Positions 35,248-43,035 of a DNA stretch of 64,000 nt are shown here, piece by piece. The stretch lies in the NCBI RefSeq assembly GCF_001748145.1, contig NZ_BCQA01000001.1, positions 4,180,501-4,244,500 on the forward strand. The letters are read 5' to 3'. The DNA is from Bosea sp. BIWAKO-01. Its GTDB lineage: Bacteria; Pseudomonadota; Alphaproteobacteria; Rhizobiales; Beijerinckiaceae. The notes under the pieces are model-generated. The model was not told the origin of the DNA, did no database searches, and was given only the letters and a program-made list of their open reading frames with translations. Position 1 is the first letter of the stretch. Each line of letters begins with the position of its first letter. A program made the translations under genes and the position numbers.

Positions 35248-35279
35248 AAAACGGCCGGTTCGACCGGCCGTTTTCTTTT
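35248..35279 (+). terminator. Rho-independent terminator of the lipoprotein gene
   Basis: AAAACGGCCGGT-TCG-ACCGGCCGTTTT stem-loop followed by CTTTT. On the minus strand there is also an A/T tail, so it could act in both directions. Confidence 0.8.
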
Positions 35280-35299
35280 GGGCAGGCTGAATTCGGTCG

Positions 35300-35510
35300 G
35301 TGGCGATATTTCTGGCCGGTTCCACTGGCAATGATCGGATGATCGAGGACGTCTCCGGCGACCTTGCTTCCTTCGAGGCCTGGCTGGATGGTTCGGGCGG
35401 CAAGGAACTGCTGATGCAGCCGCCGCAGGAGTGCGCGAATGGATCGTGTCGCGGCGAATGACCAGAACCGGGGTGGGGGACGACGACCCCGCCACGGCCG
35501 AGCCGTTCAA
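35300..35510 (+). pseudogene. Remnant of an SRAP (YedK/HMCES-like) protein
   Basis: Frame 1 encodes LASFEAWLDGSGGKELLMQP and stops at 35461; frame 2 (from 35431) encodes REWIVSRRMTRTGVGDDDP and AEPF. Read through a frameshift, this is the C-terminal region of SOS-response-associated peptidases (pattern WL.G....LL.P ... W.VS..VN). The catalytic Cys2 end and the N-terminal two-thirds are missing, so it cannot be active. Recognition is from family knowledge. Confidence 0.6.
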
Positions 35511-35659
35511 GGAAACGCTGTTCCGATTTGTCTATCACCCGTTTGGATCGCACGATACCGGACTGCAAACATCATGCGGGGCGGGACCTGAATGGCGGTT
35601 CCGTGCGGAACCAAATCCCCTGGTGAGTGTTCATTGCGTAGTCCCGCAGAGCAGCTTCC

Positions 35660-35932
35660 ATGGCAAGCTCATTCGCACGTGTCCCCAAACCGATCGGACC
35701 GGGAGCGCCGCCGACAGGCGTAGCTCTTTTTCGAGAACTGCAAGCCAGTTGCGAGGGGCTCGACTTCATCAGTGAATTAGCAATGCGGTCTGGCCGCACG
35801 CGGGGCTCTGTGGAGTGGTTGCTTCAGCAGAGAAGTGTTGTCCCCGCCGGGCTTTTCTGCGCTGCCATCGCTTTAAGAATTTCTCTTGCGACGAAAGCCA
35901 AGGCGCCGCTCACACTCCACGGAACTTCCTGA
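35660..35932 (+). CDS. Hypothetical protein, paralogue of the gene at 26987
   Basis: A 90-residue protein from the ATG 35660. Its middle (SELAMRSGRTRGSVEWLLQQRSVVPAGL) resembles the protein at 26987. It has a Pro-rich N-terminus. The coding potential is supported mainly by the paralogue. Function unknown. Confidence 0.5.
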   Translation: MASSFARVPKPIGPGAPPTGVALFRELQASCEGLDFISELAMRSGRTRGSVEWLLQQRSVVPAGLFCAAIALRISLATKAKAPLTLHGTS

Positions 35933-35996
35933 GCCCAAGCTGCTTGGGATAGCCTGCATCGTCACTGAAACGGCACCTGTCTAGGAGGCCAAGACA

Positions 35997-36185
35997 ATGC
36001 CTGAAAACGCTTCCAAACACAGTCTTGAGGGCCAGATTGCGATCGCCCGGAGGAATTTGTCCGATCTAATGGAGCGAGCCACCGCGACGTCTGGATCTGG
36101 CGCGGAAGAGGCCATCGCGAACAGGATCAACGATCAACAGGACCTACTCACCGCGCTGCTGAAACAGCGCGAGGCGATTGGCTGA
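35997..36185 (+). CDS. Small hypothetical helical protein
   Basis: A 62-residue protein, with a strong ribosome site (CTAGGAGGCCAAGACA before the ATG). Sequence is almost all helix (LEGQIAIARRNLSDLMERAT, then NRINDQQDLLTALLKQREAI) and looks like a two-helix coiled coil. No family recognised. Confidence 0.55.
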   Translation: MPENASKHSLEGQIAIARRNLSDLMERATATSGSGAEEAIANRINDQQDLLTALLKQREAIG

Positions 36186-36283
36186 ATGGTGTTCCGGCAG
36201 CTCGCTCGCCGTCCCGCCGGAGCACGGCGAAATCCGCGCGGCGGGTATCGCGCTAAACCCTCAAACCGGCATGGTCCAGGCGG

Positions 36284-36559
36284 ATGAACTCAAACCACTT
36301 CATCGCAGTCATCGAAAAAGAAGCTGGCGCTCTTTACGGAGGCTGGTTTCCGGATTGTCCAGGCGCCGCGTCGGCCGGCAACACCATGGACGAATGTACG
36401 CGGTCGGCTTCGGCCAGCCTTCGAACTTGGGTAGCGGACTCCCTTGCAGCCGGTAAGCAGTTGCCAGCGCCGCGCTCCTTAGAGGAGATGAACGCAGATC
36501 CCGACGTTACCGCCGCGCGCTCTCGAGGGGCTGTTCTGTTGGAGGTGCCGCTCATTTGA
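36284..36559 (+). CDS. HicB-like antitoxin-type protein, no DNA-binding domain
   Basis: A 91-residue protein: HFIAVIEKEAGALYGGWFPDCPGA and ASAGNTMDECTRSASASL then LPAPRSLEEMNADP match the HicB fold (pattern FPDLPG..SxGdT..EA...A...L......G..lPxPs). It ends at VPLI without the C-terminal ribbon- or helix-turn-helix domain of HicB. No HicA toxin gene is found on either side within 300 bp. It may be an orphan regulatory or anti-toxin protein. Confidence 0.7.
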   Translation: MNSNHFIAVIEKEAGALYGGWFPDCPGAASAGNTMDECTRSASASLRTWVADSLAAGKQLPAPRSLEEMNADPDVTAARSRGAVLLEVPLI

Positions 36560-36952
36560 GAGTGGGCAGGTGCTGTTCCAAAGCGAAACAACGTTTACGC
36601 ACACTCGCTGGAAATCCAATAAAATCAATGGGTTGCAGACCGATTCCCTAAACTTGCCGTCGCCGCTCAAGGCAGGTTATGCCCTGAGCTGGGCTGCCGG
36701 GTCGAGCGAGGCTCATTCCTTCGATGCGGCGCGCGCCGGGGCAGCACAGGCAACCGCTGGCGACCTGAGCCAGGCCGGGAGCATTCGGCGCTGTCAGCGC
36801 CGCGCACCGTTACCTCCTCGAATCTTTCAGGGGGTCCCTAATATCTACAAAAACGTCTTTGGCGAGAAGGTCGAGGATCTCCGCCAAATGGGTACCGGGC
36901 TGCTCATCTTCGGGATAAGAGTGCCGGCCGGTTGCCCGGCCGGCAGTCTCGC
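36560..36952. other. Gap with no supported gene
   Basis: A 128-residue plus-strand frame (36570-36956) covers most of it but has unusual composition and no similarity to anything I know. Not called. Confidence 0.4.
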
Positions 36953-37627
36953 TTAACTGCCCTTGCCGCCGCCGTTGCCGTTGTCGTTGCCGCCGTGGCC
37001 GCCGCCGTTGTCATCGCCCTTGCCGCCATGGCCGTTATTGTCGCCATCCCCGCCATGATCGTTATTGCCGCCGTGGCCATGCTCACCGCCATGCTCGCCT
37101 ACGCCAGTACCAGCCACGCCGCCGCCGGTACCAGTGCCAGCGTCACCAGTGCCAGTCCCGGCCGGTCCTCCAGCAGGGCCGCCACCACCGCCAGTACCAG
37201 CCACGCCAGCGCCGCCAGTACCAGTGCCAGTGTCACCGGTGCCAGTCCCGGCCGGTCCTCCAGCAGGGCCGCCAACCCCGCCAGCACCAGCGCCCCCAGT
37301 ACCGCCAGCGCCCACAGTGCCATTCCCGCCTCCCGTGCTTCCGGCCACGCCCGCGGTCGCGGTGCCGGCTCCGCCCGCTCCCGCTGCGGCCGAGGCTACG
37401 CCGGGCGCGATCTGGCCAGCATTGCCGGTCGAGGCGCTTGACGTGGAGGCCGCAGCTCCGGGCGTCGCGGCCGTGCCGAGTTCGCCGGGATTGTTGCCGC
37501 CGAGGCGCTGGATGTTGAGGTCACAGTTCCAGTACCATGTGTCGACGCAGACCAGCGGCGGCGCAGCCATGGCGGTCGAGGTGATCAGCGCGGTCGCGAG
37601 ACCGGCGAGAAGGATAACGGGTTTCAT
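36953..37627 (-). CDS. Secreted Gly-rich, collagen-like repeat protein
   Basis: A 224-residue protein from the ATG 37625-37627, with signal peptide KPVILLAGLATALITSTAMAAP. The N-terminal mature part has two Cys (LVCVDTWYWNCDL). The rest is low-complexity: two near-perfect 30-residue repeats of GGPAGGPAGTGTGDTGTGTG type (90-bp DNA unit), then a Gly/His/Asn/Asp-rich tail (EHGGEHGHGGNNDHGG). It is probably a cell-surface or extracellular protein, and the tail might bind metals or polyanions. Glycine-rich repeats of this type are prone to expansion and contraction. Confidence 0.65.
   Translation of the reverse strand: MKPVILLAGLATALITSTAMAAPPLVCVDTWYWNCDLNIQRLGGNNPGELGTAATPGAAASTSSASTGNAGQIAPGVASAAAGAGGAGTATAGVAGSTGGGNGTVGAGGTGGAGAGGVGGPAGGPAGTGTGDTGTGTGGAGVAGTGGGGGPAGGPAGTGTGDAGTGTGGGVAGTGVGEHGGEHGHGGNNDHGGDGDNNGHGGKGDDNGGGHGGNDNGNGGGKGS
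37132..37290. repeat. 90-bp tandem repeat in the Gly-rich gene
   Basis: Two adjacent copies with a 90-bp period (equivalent positions 37141 and 37231), coding for a 30-residue unit. They differ at few positions. The repeat lies inside a reading frame, so it is not a CRISPR array. Confidence 0.8.
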
Positions 37628-38094
37628 CGTATTGCTTTCAGGGGACAACACGTCCCCGAGGGGTGAATGGTAGTAACTCCCGATAGGCCGAAATGGGTCC
37701 AAGCCACTTCGCAGCATCTGAAAGTACCTGCCGCGCGGGTAAGGAGTGGAAACCCAGCCGCAGGCTCTCGACTGTTTCTCTGAGGCCACCTGTCGAGTGG
37801 GCCTGCCGGGGCTAAACGCCAAAACTCCCCGGCAAAACAGATTACGCTGCTCGCTCCTGCGGCTCGGCGACCAGCGTCGAAAGATCCTGCCCGCCATTGT
37901 CGACCCGGATGCAAGCCGTTCTCGATGTATGGCGTGTCCATCGTGCTGATGCGGATCGCAGGCATCGTGAAGCCCCACTTGGCGCAGACCTTCCGGTCGC
38001 CTTGGTGAAGGTCTCGACCGAATATTCGCGCTCGGTGAAGACGTAATCCGCGCCGAAGCGCACCCTCTTCGCGCCGGGTGCCTGGGCCTCGTGC
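37628..38094. other. Region with decayed coding sequence
   Basis: On the minus strand two frames contain coding-like fragments: RFGADYVFTEREYSVETFTK (about 38003-38063) and MPAIRISTMDTPYIENGLHP (about 37906-37965), which together look like a broken gene with a frameshift. I cannot name the family. The remainder is the upstream region of the Gly-rich gene. Confidence 0.35.
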
Positions 38095-38361
38095 TTGGAG
38101 GATGCTCAGGCGGCGAAGCCGGGCAGCCTCGCCGGCTGGGCATTACCGCGCGAGATCATCGAGCGCTTGGGGATGCCGAGGACTGCTGTCACGCGAGCCT
38201 CGATGTCGCGCGCACTGGCGCGGCTGCATCAGCGCGGCCTCATGGCGCGCGCATCGCATGTCTCCCCCATTTTTTTTGGGAAGGGCGATATAAGATTCGG
38301 AAAAGGGGGAAACGGCACGCGCGCTTATGGGTTTGGCCTCAAGGACCGTGGTGTCGGATGA
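38095..38361 (+). CDS. Possible winged-helix-like small protein
   Basis: An 88-residue candidate with a TTG start. The segment PREIIERLGMPRTAVTRASMSRALARLHQRGLM looks like a winged-helix DNA-binding element. The start and end are poorly supported and it may be a truncated gene. Confidence 0.3.
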   Translation: MEDAQAAKPGSLAGWALPREIIERLGMPRTAVTRASMSRALARLHQRGLMARASHVSPIFFGKGDIRFGKGGNGTRAYGFGLKDRGVG

Positions 38362-39044
38362 GTCGATAAGCGACGGCTCTGCATCAGGCGAGACCGCAAA
38401 AACGTCGGCGCTCAAGTTCTGTTCGAGCTTCCGCTCCCTGCAAGCACTCGGTCCGATAGCGCGTGATCCTAGCTCTGATTCAGTTCGGGCTCTCAGTCCC
38501 GCCGCTACGCAGGATCGCTGGCGCCGAAATGGCCAAAACCCAGCGCTCAAGATCGCGCATCGGATCAAAGTGGAGCTCCTCTGGCGCGTGCCCCGGGCCT
38601 TGCTGACCAGTCCGCGGACTGAACGCCAAGGCCACGCGAAGAGCAGTTCCGCCGCTCTGGGCGGAGTTAGGCGGGGCGCTTAGGCCGCGCTGGCGCTGCG
38701 GCAGCGTTAGCGCGCAGTTAGCCAACCCACGGAGAAACAACTGGTTCCTCAGCCCGGCGGATTATTCGGGTCGGTGTCGCGAACAGGCGCTGAGAACGGA
38801 TTGCGGCGCTCGCGCAAAAAGGGAGAAAGCCCCGCCTTAGGCTCGGCGGGGCCTCAGGCCGTGCGTGGCGTGGAGAGTGGCGATACCAGCACGCCGACAA
38901 AACGACCCGACCCCTAACCAGTTCCATCCGTGCCAACAATTTTTGCGATCGGCCGGAACCCCATTAGGTGGCCGGCTCTACGAGTATGGGCGTGAGGCTC
39001 GCGTTCGCCGCTTGCTCGTATCGGGCGCGCCGACGCGCACTGCA
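38362..39044. other. Gap with no supported gene
   Basis: 683 bp. Several frames are open but all have the Arg/Ser/Pro-rich composition of non-coding DNA. It holds a hairpin (38829-38852). Confidence 0.4.
38816..38852 (-). terminator. Candidate terminator for the gene at 39045
   Basis: Stem GCCCCGCC / GGCGGGGC (38829-38836 and 38845-38852). On the minus strand it is followed by TTTCTCCCTTTTT. It lies nearly 200 bp downstream of the stop. Confidence 0.55.
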
Positions 39045-39230
39045 CTACTCGCCGCCGCCAATGGCAGTTTCGCTGGGTTTCGCGGCCGGTTGGTCGGCCG
39101 ACCCCGTATCCTTATCGGGTCCGGGATTGATCGATACCTTGTTCAAAGAGTCTTTATCTGGCGCACCTTGTATCGACTTCACTTTCTCTTGTTCTTCCGG
39201 GGACAATTTGTTTCCGCTTCCATCACGCAT
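39045..39230 (-). CDS. Small hydrophilic hypothetical protein
   Basis: A 61-residue, highly charged protein (KLSPEEQEKVKSIQGAPDKD) from the ATG 39228-39230 with ribosome site AGGGAGG. No hydrophobic stretch; likely disordered. Longer in-frame starts exist but would run antisense to the gene at 39370. No family recognised. Confidence 0.5.
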   Translation of the reverse strand: MRDGSGNKLSPEEQEKVKSIQGAPDKDSLNKVSINPGPDKDTGSADQPAAKPSETAIGGGE

Positions 39231-39369
39231 GGCGACCTCCCTTTCCTGTGGGGTGAACCGCCCAGCAAGCTGACTGTTCCTCGGAATCTGGCGAGTGTCG
39301 CGCTTTGAGAGGGGCTCTTCACGGAAAACCCGCCACCCCCTTCGGAGCGGCGGGCACAGGAGGGATTTG

Positions 39370-39636
39370 ATGTCCAATTCGCATCCCGTCCGCATGCTCC
39401 GCACTAAACTCGAAGACGCGCGGATAGAATTAGTGCAGGCGATGGCCGTGGCGGAGGCGCCATCGCCAGCGGACTTAGCCAAACTCGCAGCGGTGCAAGC
39501 GGCCCTTACGGCTGTGCGCCAAACGATCGATGAGGAAGGCGCCCGTCTCGGATGGGGGGCGATGGCGAATTGGGCTAATTTAGCCCACGCGCCACGGGAG
39601 ATAGGCGTCCTCGCCGTAAGGGCTCTAGCCGCGTAG
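39370..39636 (+). CDS. Small hypothetical protein
   Basis: An 88-residue protein, ATG 39370 with ribosome site AGGAGGG. Helical N-terminal part RMLRTKLEDARIELVQAMAV, then LAKLAAVQAALTAVRQTIDE. No family recognised. The upstream gene is divergent. Confidence 0.55.
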   Translation: MSNSHPVRMLRTKLEDARIELVQAMAVAEAPSPADLAKLAAVQAALTAVRQTIDEEGARLGWGAMANWANLAHAPREIGVLAVRALAA

Positions 39637-39649
39637 AGACAGTTGATGT

Positions 39650-39832
39650 CTATCTCTTACGGTCGTCCATAAAGGCCCGATCACTCCTCCGCGAACTGCT
39701 CTGGCTTCGGTACTTGAGGTGCATGCCGAGGGTTGTAATTGCACCCCCGAAAATCATTCCGCTAACAGCGGGTATCCATGCCTTGTGATATCCGAGACTG
39801 GGCATCAAAACAGCGACTTTTGCACTCAGCAC
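39650..39832 (-). CDS. Possible small membrane protein
   Basis: A 60-residue candidate with a hydrophobic segment (WIPAVSGMIFGGAITTLGM) and a basic tail. Its stop is 13 bp from the stop of the gene at 39370. Low confidence; no known relative. Confidence 0.35.
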   Translation of the reverse strand: MLSAKVAVLMPSLGYHKAWIPAVSGMIFGGAITTLGMHLKYRSQSSSRRSDRAFMDDRKR

Positions 39833-39856
39833 GGCTGGCCGATGTCGGCCGCCGAT

Positions 39857-39881
39857 GCGGCATTAGGTAGCAAAAACCACC
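39857..39881 (+). repeat. End motif GCGGCATTAGGTAGCAAA, copy 1
   Basis: The 25-bp motif starting GCGGCATTAGGTAGCAAA and ending ACCACC occurs four times: here, 42955-42979, 51682-51706 (same orientation) and 44226-44250 (inverted). Here it is followed by about 55 bp and then the coiled-coil/winged-helix pseudogene. Confidence 0.75.
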
Positions 39882-39937
39882 AGATCTGAATCGGTCAGTT
39901 TGGTAGGTTCCGGCTCCTTTTGACGGAGCGGGAGCAG

Positions 39938-40370
39938 GTGAGAGTTGACGAGGAACTGAAGCGGAAGCGCGCCGAGCTGCTCGGCGAGGTCGAGAAATTA
40001 AAGGCCAGGATTTAGGCGATCAACGGGCAGATCTCGGTGATCGACCAGGTGGTCGCGATCTACGATCCTGATTATGCCCCGCTGGGACCAGCGGCAACGA
40101 AGCCGCAGCGGACGAAGGCACCCCAGCGGCTCCCTCCCGAACTCGCACGGATCAACAAGAACGAAGCCATCCTCGAGGTGCTCCGCGAGGCGGAGCGACC
40201 GCTTTCAACGGCGGACTGCACCGCAAAGGTGCCGACGCGCACGCTTTCTTCCATGCGGCGTTTCCTGACGCATGTGTCCGCCGAACTGATCGCCCTGACC
40301 AAGCGCGGTCGCGTGCGCCAAGCGGATAGTCGCCATGGCCCGATGGAGCATGCGAGAACACGCCAAAGGT
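39938..40370 (+). pseudogene. Coiled-coil plus winged-helix protein, copy 1, nonsense mutation
   Basis: GTG start at 39938, then RVDEELKRKRAELLGEVEKL; a TAG at 40013-40015 stops the frame at codon 26, where copy 2 (43036) has CAG. The frame continues as INGQISVIDQVVAIYDPDYA, then LARINKNEAILEVLREAERP (a winged-helix-like module). Two copies of this family occur in the window and both are broken. It could be a DNA-binding protein of mobile elements; function unknown. Confidence 0.7.
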
Positions 40371-40655
40371 TTGCTGGATCCTGCCAAAGCAATGGCATGT
40401 CCTGCCCTTCAGGTCTGCGCGCTTTGCGGATCGCAGTTCCGCAACATCCCTTTCAACGTCCGAACTCAGACGTGCACGACGCGGTGGTCAAATTTGATCG
40501 GGCCGCGCATGCTGTCTCCACCCATGATCGGCGAGCGTCCCTATGCTCCACGTCCCAATTTAGTACACGGTATCCCAACGTTCCGGACATATGGGGTACA
40601 GCGCGGAAACGAGAGAAGCTTGTATCGAGATGCCAGGGCTCCGGGGGGAGAGGGA

Positions 40656-41096
40656 ATGAGCACTCTTGTTCGCGCGATCGAGATCGCCGCCAAGGCTCAC
40701 GAAGGCCAGAAGGATAAGGCAGGCGAGCCCTACATCGCGCACCCAATGCGAATCATGGCGCGGTTCCTCGCGGCCGGCCAGGAGCAGTATGCGATCATCG
40801 CTGCGCTCCATGACGTGGTTGAGGATTCCGACTGGACCTTGGACGATCTGCGGCGCGAGGGCTTCTCGGACGCCGTGGTGTCTGCCGTCGACGCGCTAAC
40901 CCGCAGGGATGGCGAGGAGTACCTCCCGTTCGTGCGCCGCGCGGCCAGCCATCCGCAGGCGCGCTTCGTGAAGCAGGCCGATCTTCTCGATAACCTGGCA
41001 GCGGCACGGCTGGCGAACGTTGGCGACCGCGACCGTTTGAGCCGAAAATACGCGGCTGGCCTTCGCGCACTCCACGAGACGCCGCTGCCGCTCTGA
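40656..41096 (+). CDS. Stand-alone HD-domain hydrolase, (p)ppGpp hydrolase-like (SAH)
   Basis: A 146-residue protein with the HD motif and its partners: AKAHEGQKDKAGEPYIAHP (His15, His29), ALHDVVEDSDWT (His52, Asp53, Glu56-Asp57) and a late Asp in LLDNLAAARLANVGD. This matches the hydrolase half of RelA/SpoT enzymes and small alarmone hydrolases, which remove the pyrophosphate of (p)ppGpp. No synthetase domain is attached. The start is the ATG at 40656 preceded by GGGGGGAGAGGGA. Such enzymes in islands can act as alarmone modulators or antitoxins. Confidence 0.8.
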   Translation: MSTLVRAIEIAAKAHEGQKDKAGEPYIAHPMRIMARFLAAGQEQYAIIAALHDVVEDSDWTLDDLRREGFSDAVVSAVDALTRRDGEEYLPFVRRAASHPQARFVKQADLLDNLAAARLANVGDRDRLSRKYAAGLRALHETPLPL

Positions 41097-41200
41097 CGCA
41101 TCAGCTTTGGGGGGCACGGACGGTGGCCAAAGTCTCCCCCTTGAAAACGCCGAACCTCGCGATAAATTTTTTCGGTATCAGCCACGGAAGGAGAAATCCG

Positions 41201-41395
41201 ATGACCGCGGTTCCCGAACTCAAACCGGAAACGCCGACAATCTGCATCACTTGCCATGAGGATTATCGGTATGCGCTTCAGCGCATCGGCCAGCTCGAGG
41301 ATGCCAAGCCCAATTCGGTAGACGCCCTCGAACTGGAAGCGCTCCGAGCCGCCATCATCCGATATGAGCAGCGAGAGATGTCGCCCAGCGAATGA
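41201..41395 (+). CDS. Small HigA-N-like protein
   Basis: A 64-residue protein, ATG 41201 with ribosome site GGAAGGAG. Segment DYRYALQRIGQLEDAKPN and LEALRAAIIRYEQRE resembles the N-terminal region of HigA antitoxins and the protein at 26520. It has no helix-turn-helix, so it is either a truncated antitoxin or an independent small protein. No adjacent toxin is seen; the upstream neighbour is the HD hydrolase. Confidence 0.5.
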   Translation: MTAVPELKPETPTICITCHEDYRYALQRIGQLEDAKPNSVDALELEALRAAIIRYEQREMSPSE

Positions 41396-41610
41396 CTGGC
41401 CATGACGATAGCAGTCGGCTTCGCCAGGGCGTGACCGGAAGCCTTGAGGCTACTCCGGAAAAGGCGGAGCGGCAGCATAAGGTTCGGCCTTACGCGAGTG
41501 CCGCAGCGCCGGAACTCCTCTAGCTGATCTCACGTTTATTGAGTTGGCACCAGGAGGAGATCGCAAGATGCTCTCAATCCTGGCCCGTCACTGTAGAGGT
41601 GGAGGTTGCC

Positions 41611-41988
41611 ATGAGGAAGCTCGCAACATTCGCCACTGCCGCCTTCCTCATGTTCGGCGGTGTCGGAACGGCCGACGCGCAATATTGGCGCGGGGGCGGC
41701 TGGGGCTATCATCGTCACGGGTGGAACGGCGGGGCCGTGGCCGCCGGGCTTGTCGGCGGGGCGCTCCTCGGAGGCTTGGTTGCCTCAGCCGCCGCTGCCC
41801 CAGCCTATGGCTACGGGTACCCCGCCTATGGTTATGGATACTATGGCTATCCCGCCTATGCCTACTATGGCCCTCGTGTCTATTATCGTCAGCGCTATTA
41901 CTACGCACGGCCAGTCTATTATACTCACCGCTATTATGGCTGGAATCGGGGCTATTACGCCCCACATTACTACCGCGGATATTGGTGA
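41611..41988 (+). CDS. Secreted Tyr/Gly-rich protein
   Basis: A 125-residue protein from the ATG 41611 with ribosome site GGTGGAGG. Signal peptide KLATFATAAFLMFGGVGTADA. The mature part is Gly-rich with a hydrophobic AVAAGLVGGALLGGLVAS segment, then a Tyr-rich repeat region (GYGYPAYGYGYYGYPAYAYYG). Proteins like this are common in Rhizobiales and may be surface-exposed; no function known. Confidence 0.65.
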   Translation: MRKLATFATAAFLMFGGVGTADAQYWRGGGWGYHRHGWNGGAVAAGLVGGALLGGLVASAAAAPAYGYGYPAYGYGYYGYPAYAYYGPRVYYRQRYYYARPVYYTHRYYGWNRGYYAPHYYRGYW

Positions 41989-42284
41989 AGACGGTTCAGA
42001 GCGTTCGCCGGAAAGCGGGTGGTCTAGTCATGCCCGCCGCGTGGCAGGCTCCGAACCTTGCCGGCTCGATAGGGATGGCGATGTGACAATCGTCGCCAGC
42101 AACCAAAGTCTCCGACCGGCCCCGGACCGTGCGGGCCGGTCGTAAGAGCATTGCTCGCACGCACGAGACGGATGCCGGGCGTCCCCCAAATCTGTTCCGT
42201 CAGAGCGCCAAACCTCTGGAACAAGCTCGAAGCTATGAGGTTTTGAGTGCAGCCGGGGGAGGACACTCATCACGGAGAACGTCC

Positions 42285-42596
42285 ATGACCTACCGCATTC
42301 TGACCACTGTCTTTGCAGCCGCCCTTGTAAGTGCGGCGGCCCTGGCACAAACGACAACGACGACGACAATCACGACGGAACAATCGGGCAAGATCAAATC
42401 CTACTTCATGAAGGAGAAGCCCAAATCCGTGAAGGTGCAGGAATCTGTCGCGGTTGGCGCCACTCTTCCGACAGCAGTCGAACTGCACGCATTCCCTGCG
42501 GATGTCGGCGTAACTCAATATCGCTATACGATGGTCAATGACCACGCCGTGCTGGTCGAGCCCAGCACGCGAAAGATCATTCAGATCATCGAATAA
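42285..42596 (+). CDS. DUF1236 family secreted protein
   Basis: A 103-residue protein with signal peptide RILTTVFAAALVSAAALAQ, a Thr-rich spacer and the DUF1236 domain (VGATLPTAVELHAFPADV and VTQYRYTMVNDHAVLVEPS, ending TRKIIQIIE). The family is widespread in Rhizobiales and often induced by stress; its role is unknown. The ATG at 42285 is preceded by CGGAGAACG. Confidence 0.8.
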   Translation: MTYRILTTVFAAALVSAAALAQTTTTTTITTEQSGKIKSYFMKEKPKSVKVQESVAVGATLPTAVELHAFPADVGVTQYRYTMVNDHAVLVEPSTRKIIQIIE

Positions 42597-42703
42597 GCCT
42601 TCCTGCCGCCTGTCGCGGCGCGGCAGGCGGCACTTCAAAAATTTTGCGGAATCTCAGAGTGCTTGGCGAGGCGCGGCGGAGCGCTAGAGGTTGCCACGAG
42701 CAA

Positions 42704-42904
42704 TCACCGGATCCTCAGGAAACTCATTCCCGTTGCGAACACTCCCACAATTAGCAGGACTACCGCGAACCCTATAAGAACGCTGTTTACCACCACTAAC
42801 GCCGAGCCTGCCAAGCGACGCCTCGACGACGCATTGGGTTTAGATTCGTTGGCCCGATCTGGCTCGGCGTTTGACCGCTTCGCCTTCAATATCGGGCACC
42901 TCAT
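42704..42904 (-). CDS. Possible small membrane protein
   Basis: A 66-residue candidate with one membrane segment (GSALVVVNSVLIGFAVVLL) at the C-terminal half and a basic N-terminus. Poor ribosome site. No known relative. Confidence 0.35.
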   Translation of the reverse strand: MRCPILKAKRSNAEPDRANESKPNASSRRRLAGSALVVVNSVLIGFAVVLLIVGVFATGMSFLRIR

Positions 42905-43035
42905 TTGGAGCGCAAAAAGGGGACCGCGGCATCCTCCCACAGCGGGCCAAGGGGGCGGCATTAGGTAGCAAAAACCACCAGACCTGATCCGGCCAGTTTG
43001 GTAGCTTCTGGCTCCCATTAACGGAGCAGGAGCAG

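Noticed and set aside
36570..36956. 128-residue plus-strand frame
   Set aside because: No recognisable similarity, poor start context, and ends against the Gly-rich gene.
37132..37290. Possible CRISPR-like repeats
   Set aside because: Only two 90-bp units, in frame inside a secreted repeat protein; no spacers.
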